The notes under the pieces: generated by a model | Seen by the model: the letters and a program-made list of their open reading frames with translations, nothing else | What the model was told of the DNA's origin: nothing | The model's database searches: none | Made by a program: the position numbers and the translations under genes | Part shown: positions 17,687-26,951 of the stretch, in pieces | How the letters are laid out: the number at the start of each line of letters is the position of its first letter | Position numbering within the stretch: position 1 is the first letter of the stretch | Assembly (NCBI RefSeq): GCF_017498565.1 | Contig: NZ_CP071794.1 | Span: forward strand, 3,710,001-3,774,000 | DNA: 64,000 nucleotides | Direction of reading: 5' to 3' | Source of the DNA: Parasphingorhabdus cellanae | Lineage (GTDB): Bacteria > Pseudomonadota > Alphaproteobacteria > Sphingomonadales > Sphingomonadaceae

Positions 17687-18181
17687 ATGCCACAAATTGA
17701 TCAAATCGCCGCAACCTATGGATCTCAGATTTTCTGGCTTTTGCTGACATTCGGGATTACATTTTTTGTCATCGGTTTAGGCATGTTTCCGAAAATTCAA
17801 GGTACGGTTGATGCCCGGGATAAGCGGATTGCCGATGATCTTGAAGCGGCGCGTGCCGCTAATGTGACAGCGGACGAACTGGAAGAAAGCTACCGTGTCA
17901 AAATGGAAAATGACCGTAGCGAAGCGCAGGCCCTGGTAGAAGCGAGCAAGGCGAAGGCCAATGCCGCTGCGGAAAAGCGCAAAGATAAAGCCAATGCTGA
18001 TATTGCCACCAAACTGGCGGCAGCAGAAGCGGACATCAAGGCGCGTGCCGGCGAAGCGTTAAAAGAGATTGAAGGCGTTTCCGCCGAAGTGGCGCAGGAT
18101 ATGGTTGCCAAAATTTCCGGTGCGAAAGTAACCAAAGCGGCAGCATTGAAAGAAACAAAGGCAGCTTTGAAACATGGTTGA
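17687..18181 (+). CDS. F0F1 ATP synthase subunit b' (second b-type stalk subunit)
   Basis: This 164-residue protein has one N-terminal membrane helix (about residues 14-34). A long charged, alanine-rich coiled coil follows and forms part of the peripheral stalk. Alphaproteobacteria encode two different b subunits. The short polar N-terminus and position right after atpE mark this one as b'. Its end overlaps the start of the b gene by 8 bp. Symbols in use include atpF' and atpG, so none is assigned here. Confidence 0.9.
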   Translation: MPQIDQIAATYGSQIFWLLLTFGITFFVIGLGMFPKIQGTVDARDKRIADDLEAARAANVTADELEESYRVKMENDRSEAQALVEASKAKANAAAEKRKDKANADIATKLAAAEADIKARAGEALKEIEGVSAEVAQDMVAKISGAKVTKAAALKETKAALKHG

Positions 18182-18836
18182 AGCACAAGCACAGACAGAT
18201 CAATCCAGTTCCGGACCAGAGGCCATGGACGCGGCGTCTGAAACGGTAGCAGAGCGGCTTGATACGCCGTTGGATAACGAACCTATGCCTGTTACCGGAG
18301 TGGAAGCGCTGGAAACAGGATCAACCGACGCGCATGTTTCGCCAGCGGTATTCGGTTTGGATGCAACCGTTTTTGTATCATTGTCGATGTTGGTTGTCGT
18401 TGCCCTAGTGCTTTGGAAAAAGGTGCCGGCGCTTATTGGTGCATCACTGGACAAGAAAATCGCCGATATTCGTGAGCAATTGGACGAAGCGAAAAAGCTG
18501 CGTGAAGAATCCGAAGAGCTGCGCGCAAAATATGAATCCCGTTTGCGAGCTGCCGACGACGAAGCAGCTGAAATCTTGGCGCAAGCAGAAAGCGAAGCCG
18601 AATTGGTGGTTGCGGATGCCAAAAAAGCCACGACCGATCTTATCGCTCGCCGCAAAAAAATGGCCGAAGATAAAATTGCCGCTGCCGAACGTGCCGCGGT
18701 TGCCGATGTTCGGGCAAAAGCAGCCAGTGCGGCCACGGTTGCGGCGCAGAACTTAATTGCCGCAAAGCATGATGCAGCTGCAGACAAGAGCCTGATCGAC
18801 AAAACGATCAGCGATTTGGGTACTAAACTTAACTAA
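18174..18836 (+). CDS. atpF: F0F1 ATP synthase subunit b
   Basis: The second b-type stalk subunit: a membrane helix at about residues 63-81 (VFVSLSMLVVVALVLW) and a coiled coil rich in Ala, Glu and Lys to the end. At 220 residues it is longer than usual. About 60 acidic, low-complexity residues precede the helix, ending in a pattern (SPAVFGLDATVF) that resembles a normal b N-terminus. The frame is certain because it overlaps b' in a coupled ATG. The F1 genes are not in this window, as expected for the class. Confidence 0.92.
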   Translation: MVEAQAQTDQSSSGPEAMDAASETVAERLDTPLDNEPMPVTGVEALETGSTDAHVSPAVFGLDATVFVSLSMLVVVALVLWKKVPALIGASLDKKIADIREQLDEAKKLREESEELRAKYESRLRAADDEAAEILAQAESEAELVVADAKKATTDLIARRKKMAEDKIAAAERAAVADVRAKAASAATVAAQNLIAAKHDAAADKSLIDKTISDLGTKLN

Positions 18837-18858
18837 TTCAGAGCATTTTGGCTTGGAT

Positions 18859-18884
18859 TGGGCGCTGGTAATCATCAGCGCTCA
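18859..18884 (+). other. hairpin after the ATP synthase b gene
   Basis: TGGGCGCTG pairs with CAGCGCTCA (18876-18884) over an 8-base loop, nine pairs including one G-T. It lies in the 64-bp spacer between atpF and uvrC. No T tract follows, so termination would need help or may not occur. Confidence 0.4.
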
Positions 18885-18900
18885 CGCTTAGATATAGATC

Positions 18901-20817
18901 ATGTCAGGCCCACAATCTCCCGACCGTTTTAACGAAGACAAGGCGACCTATGCCGTACGCGGCAATGAAACACCGGACCTTGAAACGGGCATGGCGGCGA
19001 TCCGTGAGACCTTAAATACACTACCGACCCGACCGGGCGTCTACAGGATGCAGGATAGTCGCGGCGATGTCCTTTACGTCGGCAAGGCCCGTTCCCTGAA
19101 AAACCGGGTCGGGTCCTATGTCCAGATGAACCGACTACCGCACAGATTGCTTCGTATGGTCGCGCAAACCCGGTCCATGACCATCGTGACGACGGGCAGC
19201 GAGGCAGAAGCACTGCTGCTTGAAGCGCAGTTGATTAAAAAATTTCGTCCCGCCTATAATGTGCTACTGCGCGACGACAAAAGCTTTCCCTTCATCTTGT
19301 TACGCGAGGATCATGACTTTCCGCGTATCCAGAAACATCGCGGGGCGCAAAAAGCGAAGGGCAGATATTTCGGACCCTTTGCCAGCGCAGGATCAGTCAA
19401 TCAAACGCTGAACGCTTTGCAAAAGCTGTTTCTACTCAGATCCTGTACCGACAGTTTTTTCAACAACCGCTCGCGGCCTTGCTTGCTCTATCAAATCAAA
19501 CGCTGCTCGGCGCCTTGCGTGGACCGGATTTCCAAGAATGATTATGCAGAGTTGGTTGAGGATTCGCGCAACTTCCTCTCTGGAAAATCTACGGAGGTGC
19601 AACAAAAACTGGGCGCGCAGATGGAGAAAGCGGCGGAAGATCTCGATTTCGAGATGGCGGCGCTTTATCGCGACCGCTTAAAGGCGCTTACCTTCATTCA
19701 GGGTAATCAGGCTGTTAACGCTGCAGGTCTGCCAGACGCAGATATATTCGCGCTGGCGGCCAAGGGTTCTACGGTTTGCGTACAGGCGTTTTTTATCCGC
19801 GGTGGGCAGAATTGGGGGCATCGCAGCTTCTTTCCGGCGCATACAACCCATGTTGAGATCGAAGAGGTGTTCTCCAGTTTCCTGATGCAATTTTATGATC
19901 GGATGCCGCCGCCGAAACTGGTATTGCTGGATCGCGAACTGCCTGATGAGGCTTTGTTGTCGGAAGCGCTTGGTACCCGCGCGGATTACAAGGTTAGCGT
20001 TTCAAAGCCCCAGCGGGGTGATCGCTTGAAGCTGCTCAAACAAGCGAGCCGAAACGCTGAGGAGGCGCTGGACCGGCGTTTGGCCGAATCATCTACCCAA
20101 GCGAAGATTATGCGTGAAATGGTCGATCTGCTGGAACTGGAAACAGTGCCAGACCGCATCGAGATTTACGATAACAGTCATATTCAAGGAACAAATATGG
20201 TCGGCGGTATGGTTGTTGCCGGGCCCGAGGGTTTTCGTAAAAATGCTTATCGCAAGTTCAACATCAAAAACCCTGACACCAAGCCCGGTGATGATTTCGC
20301 GATGATGCGAGAGGTGCTCGAACGGCGTTTCGCGCGTGCCCAAAAAGAGGATCCGGATCGGGAGAAGGGTGAATGGCCGGATCTCGTTCTGATCGACGGC
20401 GGTAAGGGGCAGATGAGTGCTGCGAAGGACGCGCTAGCGGAAATTGGAGTCGAAGATGTCAATATGATCGGCGTGTCCAAGGGGCCGGATCGCAATGCTG
20501 GGCGCGAGACTTTTCATTTTATCGACGGCCGAGAACTGAACTTGCCGATTAACAGCCCGGTGCTGTTTTACCTTCAACGCTTGCGCGACGAAGCACACAG
20601 GTTCGCGATTGGCGCGCATCGTCAGAAACGCGCTAAAACCGTTGGTCACAGTTCGCTCGATGATGTGCCGGGTATCGGTCCGGCTCGGAAAAAGGCGATG
20701 TTGCTGCATTTCGGAACCGCGCGGGCTGTGAAGAATGCATCGTTGGAAGACCTGCAGGGTGCACCCGGAGTTTCTGCAACTGTGGCGCAAAAAGTATATG
20801 ACTATTTCCATGGCTAG
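18901..20817 (+). CDS. uvrC: excinuclease ABC subunit C
   Basis: UvrC makes both incisions in nucleotide excision repair. The 638-residue protein has the N-terminal GIY-YIG nuclease (LPTRPGVYRM ... VLYVGKA), then a UVR motif near residues 235-270. The RNase-H-like nuclease comes next (EIYDNSHIQGTNMVGGMVV), and a C-terminal helix-hairpin-helix (DDVPGIGPARKKAML) closes the protein. The first 45 residues before the GIY-YIG domain are an unremarkable extension. The ribosome site before the ATG is weak. Its end overlaps recO by 8 bp. I saw no SOS box upstream. Confidence 0.97.
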   Translation: MSGPQSPDRFNEDKATYAVRGNETPDLETGMAAIRETLNTLPTRPGVYRMQDSRGDVLYVGKARSLKNRVGSYVQMNRLPHRLLRMVAQTRSMTIVTTGSEAEALLLEAQLIKKFRPAYNVLLRDDKSFPFILLREDHDFPRIQKHRGAQKAKGRYFGPFASAGSVNQTLNALQKLFLLRSCTDSFFNNRSRPCLLYQIKRCSAPCVDRISKNDYAELVEDSRNFLSGKSTEVQQKLGAQMEKAAEDLDFEMAALYRDRLKALTFIQGNQAVNAAGLPDADIFALAAKGSTVCVQAFFIRGGQNWGHRSFFPAHTTHVEIEEVFSSFLMQFYDRMPPPKLVLLDRELPDEALLSEALGTRADYKVSVSKPQRGDRLKLLKQASRNAEEALDRRLAESSTQAKIMREMVDLLELETVPDRIEIYDNSHIQGTNMVGGMVVAGPEGFRKNAYRKFNIKNPDTKPGDDFAMMREVLERRFARAQKEDPDREKGEWPDLVLIDGGKGQMSAAKDALAEIGVEDVNMIGVSKGPDRNAGRETFHFIDGRELNLPINSPVLFYLQRLRDEAHRFAIGAHRQKRAKTVGHSSLDDVPGIGPARKKAMLLHFGTARAVKNASLEDLQGAPGVSATVAQKVYDYFHG

Positions 20818-21544
20818 CCTGCGAACCTCTGCGATTATCTGTTCCGTCCGGCAACATGGCGAACATGGTGCGGTGGTGCGCTCACTGACCCCGAGAAATG
20901 GATTGATGGCGGGCTATGTACGCGGTGCACGTTCACGAACGATGCGACCGGTGTTGATTCCTTCCAACATCGTGCAAGCCGATTATCGCGTGCGGACCGA
21001 GGCTCAACTCGCGTCGATGACGGCCGAATTGCAGCAAAGCCGGGGGCCGTATCTTGGGGAGCCTTTGGCCAGTTCCGCGCTGGGCTGGGTAACCGCGCTG
21101 ACCGCTGCGATATTACCGGAAGAGCAAAATTATCCGCAGCTTCACTCGGCTCTGTCTGCCTTGCTGGATGCAATATGCGGTGCGCCATCGGCCAAGGGTT
21201 GGGCTGTAGCGTTGGTGCGCTATGAGCTGTTATTGTTGTCAGAGCTGGGATTTGGCTTGTCGCTCGATAGATGCGCAGTGACGGGCAGCGCGGATGATTT
21301 GGTCTATATTAGTCCCAAAAGTGCGACAGCGGTAAGCCAAGGGGCAGGGCAGATTTACAAGGATAGGCTCTTACCGTTACCAGACTTTCTAAAGGGCACA
21401 GCGAGTCCTGAATGGGATGATATTTTTGATGGTTTGAAGGTCACAGGGTTTTTTCTCAAACGTCACTTTTTCGAAGACAGCCGGAATGACGTCATGGCGG
21501 CGCGCTCGGTTTTGGTAGATCGATTAAAAAGGGTGGTTGCCTAA
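20810..21544 (+). CDS. recO: DNA repair protein RecO
   Basis: RecO anneals single-stranded DNA and helps load RecA with RecR. The 244-residue protein has the N-terminal OB-fold ([18 protein letters not shown] and [12 protein letters not shown]) and the helical C-terminal domain ([22 protein letters not shown]). The usual zinc-finger cysteines are reduced to the single one in DRCAVTG, as in many alphaproteobacteria. The frame extends upstream into uvrC. The ATG at 20810 is chosen because it gives the standard N-terminus and an 8-bp coupled overlap. Confidence 0.92.
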   Translation: MASLRTSAIICSVRQHGEHGAVVRSLTPRNGLMAGYVRGARSRTMRPVLIPSNIVQADYRVRTEAQLASMTAELQQSRGPYLGEPLASSALGWVTALTAAILPEEQNYPQLHSALSALLDAICGAPSAKGWAVALVRYELLLLSELGFGLSLDRCAVTGSADDLVYISPKSATAVSQGAGQIYKDRLLPLPDFLKGTASPEWDDIFDGLKVTGFFLKRHFFEDSRNDVMAARSVLVDRLKRVVA

Positions 21545-21603
21545 TCCCGTTGAGCGGGGCAGGGAGTAGCGGAAACTTGGCCAAGAATTCTGGGGAGAAT
21601 AAC

Positions 21604-22653
21604 ATGCATATTGCGGTGCTTGCAGGTGACGGCATTGGTCAGGAAATCATGGTCGAAGCCTTGCGGGTATTGGACGCTCTGGGACTCCCTGATTTGCGTT
21701 TGGATCATGCGGATGTCGGCGGCGTGGCATACAAGAACCACGGTCATCCATTGCCGCCAGAGACCCTGGAATTGGTCATGGCCGCCGATGCCGTATTATT
21801 TGGAGCGGTGGGTGATCCCGAATGCGATGATCTGGAACGCCATTTGCGCCCGGAACAAGCCGTGCTTGGATTGCGCAAGGAAATGCAGACATTCGCCAAC
21901 TTGCGCCCTGCGAAAGCTTTTGCCGGGCTTGAAAACCTCTCTGCCCTGAAGCCGGATATCGCGGGTGCGATTAATCTATTGATTTTCCGGGAACTGACCG
22001 GCGATATCTATTTCGGTGAAAAAGGCCAACGCACCACAGACGCAGGGTTACGCGAAGGCTATGATATCATGGCCTATGATGAGGAAGAGATCAGCCGTAT
22101 CGCCCATATCGCGTTCAATGCGGCACAGGGGCGCCGCAAAAAGCTATGCTCAGTGGACAAAGCGAATGTGTTGCAAACATCGGTTTTGTGGCGGGCAGTC
22201 GTTAATGAAGTTGCCGCCGATTACCCGGATGTCGAACTCAGTCATATGTATGTCGACAATGCTGCGATGCAGCTGGTGCGCAATCCAGGGCAGTTTGATG
22301 TTATGCTAACCGGGAATATTTTCGGTGATATCCTCTCTGACCAGGCCAGCATGTGTGTCGGATCGATTGGGCTACTGGCGTCCGCGTCTTTGGGCACCGG
22401 AACCCGCGGACTCTATGAGCCGATTCATGGCAGTGCGCCGGACATAGCCGGGCAGGGTATTGCCAACCCCTCTGCGATGATCTTGTCCGCTGCGATGATG
22501 CTGCGCCACAGTTTCGATATGGAAGAAAAAGCTTCGCAGATTGAAAGGGCTGTGGCTGACGTTCTGCAGCAGGGGATACTCGGCCATGATCTGGGCGGCA
22601 GGGCATCGACATGTGAAATTGGCGATGCGGTTGTTGCACGGCTTGCCAGCTAA
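21604..22653 (+). CDS. leuB: 3-isopropylmalate dehydrogenase
   Basis: LeuB oxidises and decarboxylates 3-isopropylmalate with NAD in leucine synthesis. The 349-residue protein shows the family's [10 protein letters not shown]-terminus, [15 protein letters not shown], and a metal-binding region ending in [13 protein letters not shown]. The NAD loop is [13 protein letters not shown]. The ATG at 21604 has a GGGGAG ribosome site. An earlier in-frame start at 21550 would add 18 unsupported residues. No other leu genes are nearby. Confidence 0.96.
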   Translation: MHIAVLAGDGIGQEIMVEALRVLDALGLPDLRLDHADVGGVAYKNHGHPLPPETLELVMAADAVLFGAVGDPECDDLERHLRPEQAVLGLRKEMQTFANLRPAKAFAGLENLSALKPDIAGAINLLIFRELTGDIYFGEKGQRTTDAGLREGYDIMAYDEEEISRIAHIAFNAAQGRRKKLCSVDKANVLQTSVLWRAVVNEVAADYPDVELSHMYVDNAAMQLVRNPGQFDVMLTGNIFGDILSDQASMCVGSIGLLASASLGTGTRGLYEPIHGSAPDIAGQGIANPSAMILSAAMMLRHSFDMEEKASQIERAVADVLQQGILGHDLGGRASTCEIGDAVVARLAS

Positions 22654-22677
22654 GCGCCAAGGGGCTTAAGAAAAGAT

Positions 22678-23886
22678 ATGAAAAGAGATACCGGTCAAGA
22701 TCGCGCGATTACGAAAAACTGGCGCCCAGCAACGAAAGCCATTCGTAGCGGCACGATGCGCAGTGAATTTGGCGAGACATCGGAAGCCTTGTTCCTGACA
22801 TCCGGTTACACTTATGACTGTGCCGAAGATGCGGCAGCCCGTTTTAATGGTGAGCAATCCGGCATGACTTACAGCCGCTTGCAAAACCCGACGGTGCAGA
22901 TGTTGGAAGAGCGGATTGCGGTGATGGAAGGTGCGGAGGCCTGCCGTGCAACAGCGTCCGGTATGGCAGCAATGACTGCCGCATTGTTGTGCCAATTGGA
23001 AGCCGGTGATCATGTCGTGGCGAGCCGTGCCCTTTTTGGTTCTTGCCGCTGGTTGACCGACAGTCTGTTACCGAAATTCGGTATAGAGACCACGGTTATC
23101 GATGGCCGCGATATCGATAATTGGGAACAAGCGATCACGCCCAAGACAAAAGTATTCTTCTTTGAAACGCCAGCGAACCCGACCATGGACGTCATCGACC
23201 TGCGGTCTGTTTGCGATCTGGCACGGGCGAAAGGTATTATAAGTGTTGTCGACAATGCTTTCGCCACCAATGTTCTTCAGCGGCCGATGGAATTTGGTGC
23301 CGATATTGTAGCCTATAGCGCAACCAAGATGATGGACGGGCAGGGGCGCGTATTGGCTGGTGCTGTTTGTGGTACGGAAGAGTTTATCGAGGAAATTTTG
23401 CTGGCTTTTACCCGCAACACAGGTCCGACTCTAAGTGCGTTTAATGCCTGGGTTGTTCTGAAAGGACTCGAGACTCTTGACCTGCGTATCCGCAAGCAGA
23501 GCAATAATGCCTTAGAGGTGGGTAAGTTTTTGGAGCAACGGGTAGAAAAAATATTGCACCCTGGCCTACCCAGTCATCCGCAACATAATCTTGCGATGAG
23601 CCAGATGGAAGCGGCAGGACCGATCTTTTCGCTCTATGTTGGCGGCGGTCGCAAGCAAGCGCATAATCTACTTAACGCATTGAATCTTATAGATATATCG
23701 AATAATATAGGGGATAGTCGATCGTTAATGTGTCATCCCGCGTCGACGACTCATCATGGTCTGGGGGAGGACGCACGGTTAGAAATCGGGATCACTGAAG
23801 ATATGTTAAGGATCAATGTCGGACTGGAAGACCCTATCGATTTGATCGAAGATTTGGATCAAGCCCTTTCGTCTGTTGGTCTTTGA
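22678..23886 (+). CDS. metZ: O-succinylhomoserine sulfhydrylase
   Basis: MetZ makes homocysteine directly from O-succinylhomoserine and sulfide, using PLP. The 402-residue protein belongs to the Cys/Met metabolism PLP family. The PLP lysine is Lys217 (YSATKMMDGQG), with the VDNAFATNV segment that carries the cofactor-facing aspartate. MetZ is preferred over MetB or MetC because this subfamily is standard in sphingomonads and because of the family-like opening NWRPATKAIRSG. It lies 24 bp after leuB, too close for a SAM riboswitch of its own. Confidence 0.9.
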   Translation: MKRDTGQDRAITKNWRPATKAIRSGTMRSEFGETSEALFLTSGYTYDCAEDAAARFNGEQSGMTYSRLQNPTVQMLEERIAVMEGAEACRATASGMAAMTAALLCQLEAGDHVVASRALFGSCRWLTDSLLPKFGIETTVIDGRDIDNWEQAITPKTKVFFFETPANPTMDVIDLRSVCDLARAKGIISVVDNAFATNVLQRPMEFGADIVAYSATKMMDGQGRVLAGAVCGTEEFIEEILLAFTRNTGPTLSAFNAWVVLKGLETLDLRIRKQSNNALEVGKFLEQRVEKILHPGLPSHPQHNLAMSQMEAAGPIFSLYVGGGRKQAHNLLNALNLIDISNNIGDSRSLMCHPASTTHHGLGEDARLEIGITEDMLRINVGLEDPIDLIEDLDQALSSVGL

Positions 23887-23901
23887 CGCTATTATAAATA
23901 G

Positions 23902-24303
23902 ATGATGCAGGCGTTCTTCCCATTCTCAGAAACCACCGACGGGGTCACCGTAAGGGTATCGGTCACGTTTTTACCGGAGCAGTCAGACATAGATGGCCTG
24001 CGCTGGTTCTGGGCTTATCATATACGTATTGAAAACGAGCGTGATAGCGCGGTTCAACTACTAACCCGTCATTGGCGTATTTCTGACGCGCGCGGAGCTT
24101 TGCACAGAGTCGATGGTGACGGGGTGATTGGTGAACAACCTGTCATCCAACCGGGAAAATCGCATGACTATGTCTCTGGCTGCCCGCTCAATACGCCAAG
24201 CGGTGCGATGGCGGGTCATTTTATGTTTGTGGGTTCTGCACCGGACGCCTTTGAAGTTCGTATTCCTCACTTCCCTCTTACAGCACCAACTGTAGAGCAA
24301 TGA
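23902..24303 (+). CDS. apaG: ApaG domain protein
   Basis: A 133-residue single-domain ApaG protein with the FnIII-like beta fold. The characteristic HxWxI (LTRHWRISDA), VDGDGVIGEQPVIQPG and FEVRIPHFPL stretches are present. ApaG homologues have been linked to cobalt/magnesium effects and bind nucleotides or pyrophosphates, but the role is not settled. The start is 15 bp after metZ. The stop overlaps the next start (ATGA). Confidence 0.93.
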   Translation: MMQAFFPFSETTDGVTVRVSVTFLPEQSDIDGLRWFWAYHIRIENERDSAVQLLTRHWRISDARGALHRVDGDGVIGEQPVIQPGKSHDYVSGCPLNTPSGAMAGHFMFVGSAPDAFEVRIPHFPLTAPTVEQ

Positions 24304-25094
24304 AGCGTACCCATTTGCCGTTAAACGGGCTGCGTGTGCTCGATGCAGCGGCACGGCATCTCAGCTTCACACGGGCCGCAGATGAGCTTGCAGTCACGCC
24401 GGCGGCTGTCGGGCAGCAGATTAGAGCGCTCGAAGATATGCTGGGCGTTGTTATGTTTCGGCGCACACCGAAAGGACTGGAGCTGACCGATGAGGCGGCC
24501 GCAGGTCTGGACGCGCTGCGGTCAGGCTTTCTGGAATTTGAAGATGCTGTTCGGGCGATGCAAGCTGGTCAGTCTTCTCATAAACTGACCATCGCTGCAC
24601 CGCGTGATCTGACGGCTAAATGGTTGAACGAGAGGCTGGCGAAATTCTCGCAGGACAATAAAGACGTCAGTTTTGCTGTTGTTGCTTCCGAAGGTGGCGC
24701 CGATTTTACCGAAGCCAATCTTGATGTGGCAATTGGTCTGACAGACGGACCTGGGGATAACGAAGGCGTGATCATTGGCGACACCATGTTCGTTAAAGTC
24801 GCTGCACCCGGCGGCAAGGCGGGTCAGAAAATTGACTGGCCCGGTTGTCCGATTTCTGAAGGCGAAGAAACGCTGATGCGGGTCGCTGATGGCGGATTAG
24901 CAATAGAGGCTGCTGCCAACGACTTTGGCCATGCATGGGTGCCAAAGATGCTGGTGCAGCAAGATATTGCAGCAGGTCGGGTTGAGGTGATCGGTGAGGA
25001 TAGTAAATCCTCTCGCGGCTATTGGTTGGTTGCTCCGCTCCCGCAATGGCGGCAGAAAAAGGTCAAGGCACTAGTTGCAGCGCTTTCGGCATGA
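24300..25094 (+). CDS. LysR-family transcriptional regulator, GcvA-like
   Basis: An N-terminal winged helix (residues 8-66, LRVLDAAARHLSFTRAADELAVTPAAVGQQI) matches the LysR family, subgroup of GcvA. The effector domain is short. The whole protein has 264 residues against the usual 290-310, and the part after residue 90 lacks much of the second lobe. It overlaps apaG and the next acetyltransferase by ATGA. It is therefore embedded in an operon, not divergent from a target, and its target cannot be guessed from position. Confidence 0.88.
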   Translation: MKRTHLPLNGLRVLDAAARHLSFTRAADELAVTPAAVGQQIRALEDMLGVVMFRRTPKGLELTDEAAAGLDALRSGFLEFEDAVRAMQAGQSSHKLTIAAPRDLTAKWLNERLAKFSQDNKDVSFAVVASEGGADFTEANLDVAIGLTDGPGDNEGVIIGDTMFVKVAAPGGKAGQKIDWPGCPISEGEETLMRVADGGLAIEAAANDFGHAWVPKMLVQQDIAAGRVEVIGEDSKSSRGYWLVAPLPQWRQKKVKALVAALSA

Positions 25095-25615
25095 CCTTCT
25101 CCGTTTTGTTGACGGAACGGCTGCGTTTGCGCCCGTTGCGACTGGAAGATGCCGATGCCCTTCATCCTGTCTTTGCAGATGCGGACCTAATGCGCTGGTG
25201 GTCCAGCGGGCCCCATAAATCTGTTTCAGAAACGCGGGAATATGTGGCGCAAAATTGCGAAGGGGAGCCTTGGCAAACTTGGGCGATAACCAGAATGCAA
25301 GACGATACGGCACTGGGTTGGGTAGTTTTCATTCATTCGAAAGACCGCCCGAATGTTAGAGAAATTGGTTATATCTTGAACCGTTCCGCTTGGGGAGCGG
25401 GAATAGCGCGAGAGGCGGTTAGCCGGGTGATCCGATATGGATTCGAAGAACTAGGTCTCCGACGCATCTACGCAGATGTTGATCCCGAGAATATGTCTTC
25501 GATCAAGCTATTAAAAGTTCTTGGTTTTCAACAGGAAGCGCATTTGCGGCAGGAATCAAAAACACATATCGGAATCCGCGACAGTTTGATATTCGGGTTG
25601 CTGCAAGATGACTGA
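25091..25615 (+). CDS. GNAT-family N-acetyltransferase, RimJ/RimL type
   Basis: A 174-residue acetyltransferase with the opening LLTERLRLRPLRLEDAD, typical of RimJ/RimL enzymes. The acetyl-CoA region reads AWGAGIAREAV, in place of the classical RxxGxG/A loop, and is followed by LGLRRIYADVDPENMSSIKLLKVLGF. Substrates in this subgroup range from ribosomal proteins to small molecules, so none is proposed. The ATG at 25091 overlaps the LysR stop. It converges with the serine hydrolase gene. Confidence 0.9.
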   Translation: MTFSVLLTERLRLRPLRLEDADALHPVFADADLMRWWSSGPHKSVSETREYVAQNCEGEPWQTWAITRMQDDTALGWVVFIHSKDRPNVREIGYILNRSAWGAGIAREAVSRVIRYGFEELGLRRIYADVDPENMSSIKLLKVLGFQQEAHLRQESKTHIGIRDSLIFGLLQDD

Positions 25616-25628
25616 CAAAACGTCAGTC
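25610..25628. terminator. short hairpin between convergent genes
   Basis: GACTGAC (25610-25616) and GTCAGTC (25622-25628) form a perfect 7-bp stem with a 5-base loop. It spans the stop of the acetyltransferase in the 19-bp gap to the convergent serine hydrolase. There is no clear T run in either direction, so a shared terminator role is only a guess. Confidence 0.35.
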
Positions 25629-25634
25629 CGTAAT

Positions 25635-26951
25635 CTAACGAGCCGCAACCAGGTTCAACAATCGGTTCATCATCAAAGTGAATTTGTCATTATCGACAGG
25701 CGCCTTGCTGTTGTTCCAGCTTCCCGAAACCACATAGCTTCTGCCTGATTTTGACTTGGTCAAAAAGGCCAAGGAAATGACGCCAGGTTCCGAACCACCT
25801 TTGCCGCCAATATAGCTCCATCGCAAAGCATCTCCTGGCGGGATCAAAGGGTTGATCTTGAGGATATTCTTTACCACTGGGTCCTCAATTTCTTCGATAA
25901 TCTTTAGCAGCCCGGTAATATCGGAAGGTGCGGCAAACCATTCTATCGTGTCGATATGTTGGGGTTTGTTCGCCAGGTTGCTGATTTCGATCGATTCCGG
26001 GGAGAGCCCGATGCCATGTTTGCTGAGCAAATTCCTTTGTTCATTGTTGCTTGCAGCAATGTAGAGATCCCGAACATCTGCACTATTTGGCATTTTTAGG
26101 TCAAAAAACTCTACGGTGTTCAACATCGGAAGTATCTTGTCAGGCGCACGATGGCCGCTTTTATACACCATATCATCAATGGCCTTACTGCCGAGTTCGG
26201 TCATTAAAATATCTGTTGCGGTATTGTCGCTTACGGAAATCATTAGCGTCGCCAGGGCTTGCAGTGTCATCGGTGTTCCGTCCGGCCAGGTTTGTAAAAC
26301 TCCGGACGGTAAGGACTTTCTATAGAGTGGAACAACATCGCTCCAACTTCGGTCGCTATTGGTTATCTTGGATGAGAGCGCGGCAAGGACATAGAGTTTG
26401 AACGTTGAGCCGATGGCAAGTTGCCGATCAGCATTTAGAGATGCCATGATGCTCGTCTGATCGGCGCTGATTTCGGCGATCTCAAATCCAGCAGCGCCAG
26501 GTAATGCTTCCATCTCGCGCTTGATCTTTTCGATGCTGTCGTCAGTCATATTGGCACCAGTGACTTGCAGTCCGATCACGGGATAAGGTGCAGAGCCATC
26601 CAGAACCATGCGCATTGCCAAAGTCGCCTTGGCATAAGCAATTTCGACCGTCCCATCCTGATTGCTCGCAGGAATGACACGGGCGATGGTGAGAGGTTCT
26701 CCATATTGTGTCTCAAGCTGTGCCACCAACGTCCGAAACTGAGTCACGGGGATTGCATCGAGAAACGAACTGGCAAAGAAACTTTCTTCTTGTTCTGAGC
26801 CTTTCAGAATTTCGAGTAATTGGGACGCGCGGTCTTGATATTCGGAAGAAGCAGTCGACATTTGTTCCGCCCTTGCTGGGGAGGGAACCCCTGCGGCGGC
26901 CATAATCGCAAACGCCAAGAAAATCCAGAACCGGCTTAGCCGATCAAGCAT
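25635..26951 (-). CDS. class A beta-lactamase-like serine hydrolase, exported
   Basis: A 438-residue protein with a signal peptide (cleavage near residue 28, SPARAEQ). An N-terminal alpha/beta module of about 110 residues precedes a class-A-beta-lactamase-like domain. That domain has the SxxK motif STFK (Ser182, Lys185), the SDN triad (SVSDNTA) and a KGG in place of the KTG triad (GGKGGSEPG). The domain order resembles penicillin-binding-like serine hydrolases more than true lactamases, so an antibiotic resistance role is not claimed. The ATG at 26951 overlaps parE by 8 bp. An upstream ATG at 26981 is possible but lacks a signal-like start. Confidence 0.82.
   Translation of the reverse strand: MLDRLSRFWIFLAFAIMAAAGVPSPARAEQMSTASSEYQDRASQLLEILKGSEQEESFFASSFLDAIPVTQFRTLVAQLETQYGEPLTIARVIPASNQDGTVEIAYAKATLAMRMVLDGSAPYPVIGLQVTGANMTDDSIEKIKREMEALPGAAGFEIAEISADQTSIMASLNADRQLAIGSTFKLYVLAALSSKITNSDRSWSDVVPLYRKSLPSGVLQTWPDGTPMTLQALATLMISVSDNTATDILMTELGSKAIDDMVYKSGHRAPDKILPMLNTVEFFDLKMPNSADVRDLYIAASNNEQRNLLSKHGIGLSPESIEISNLANKPQHIDTIEWFAAPSDITGLLKIIEEIEDPVVKNILKINPLIPPGDALRWSYIGGKGGSEPGVISLAFLTKSKSGRSYVVSGSWNNSKAPVDNDKFTLMMNRLLNLVAAR

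Noticed and set aside
22654-22677. SAM riboswitch before metZ
   Set aside because: Only 24 bp separate leuB and metZ, too short for SAM-II or any other SAM riboswitch.
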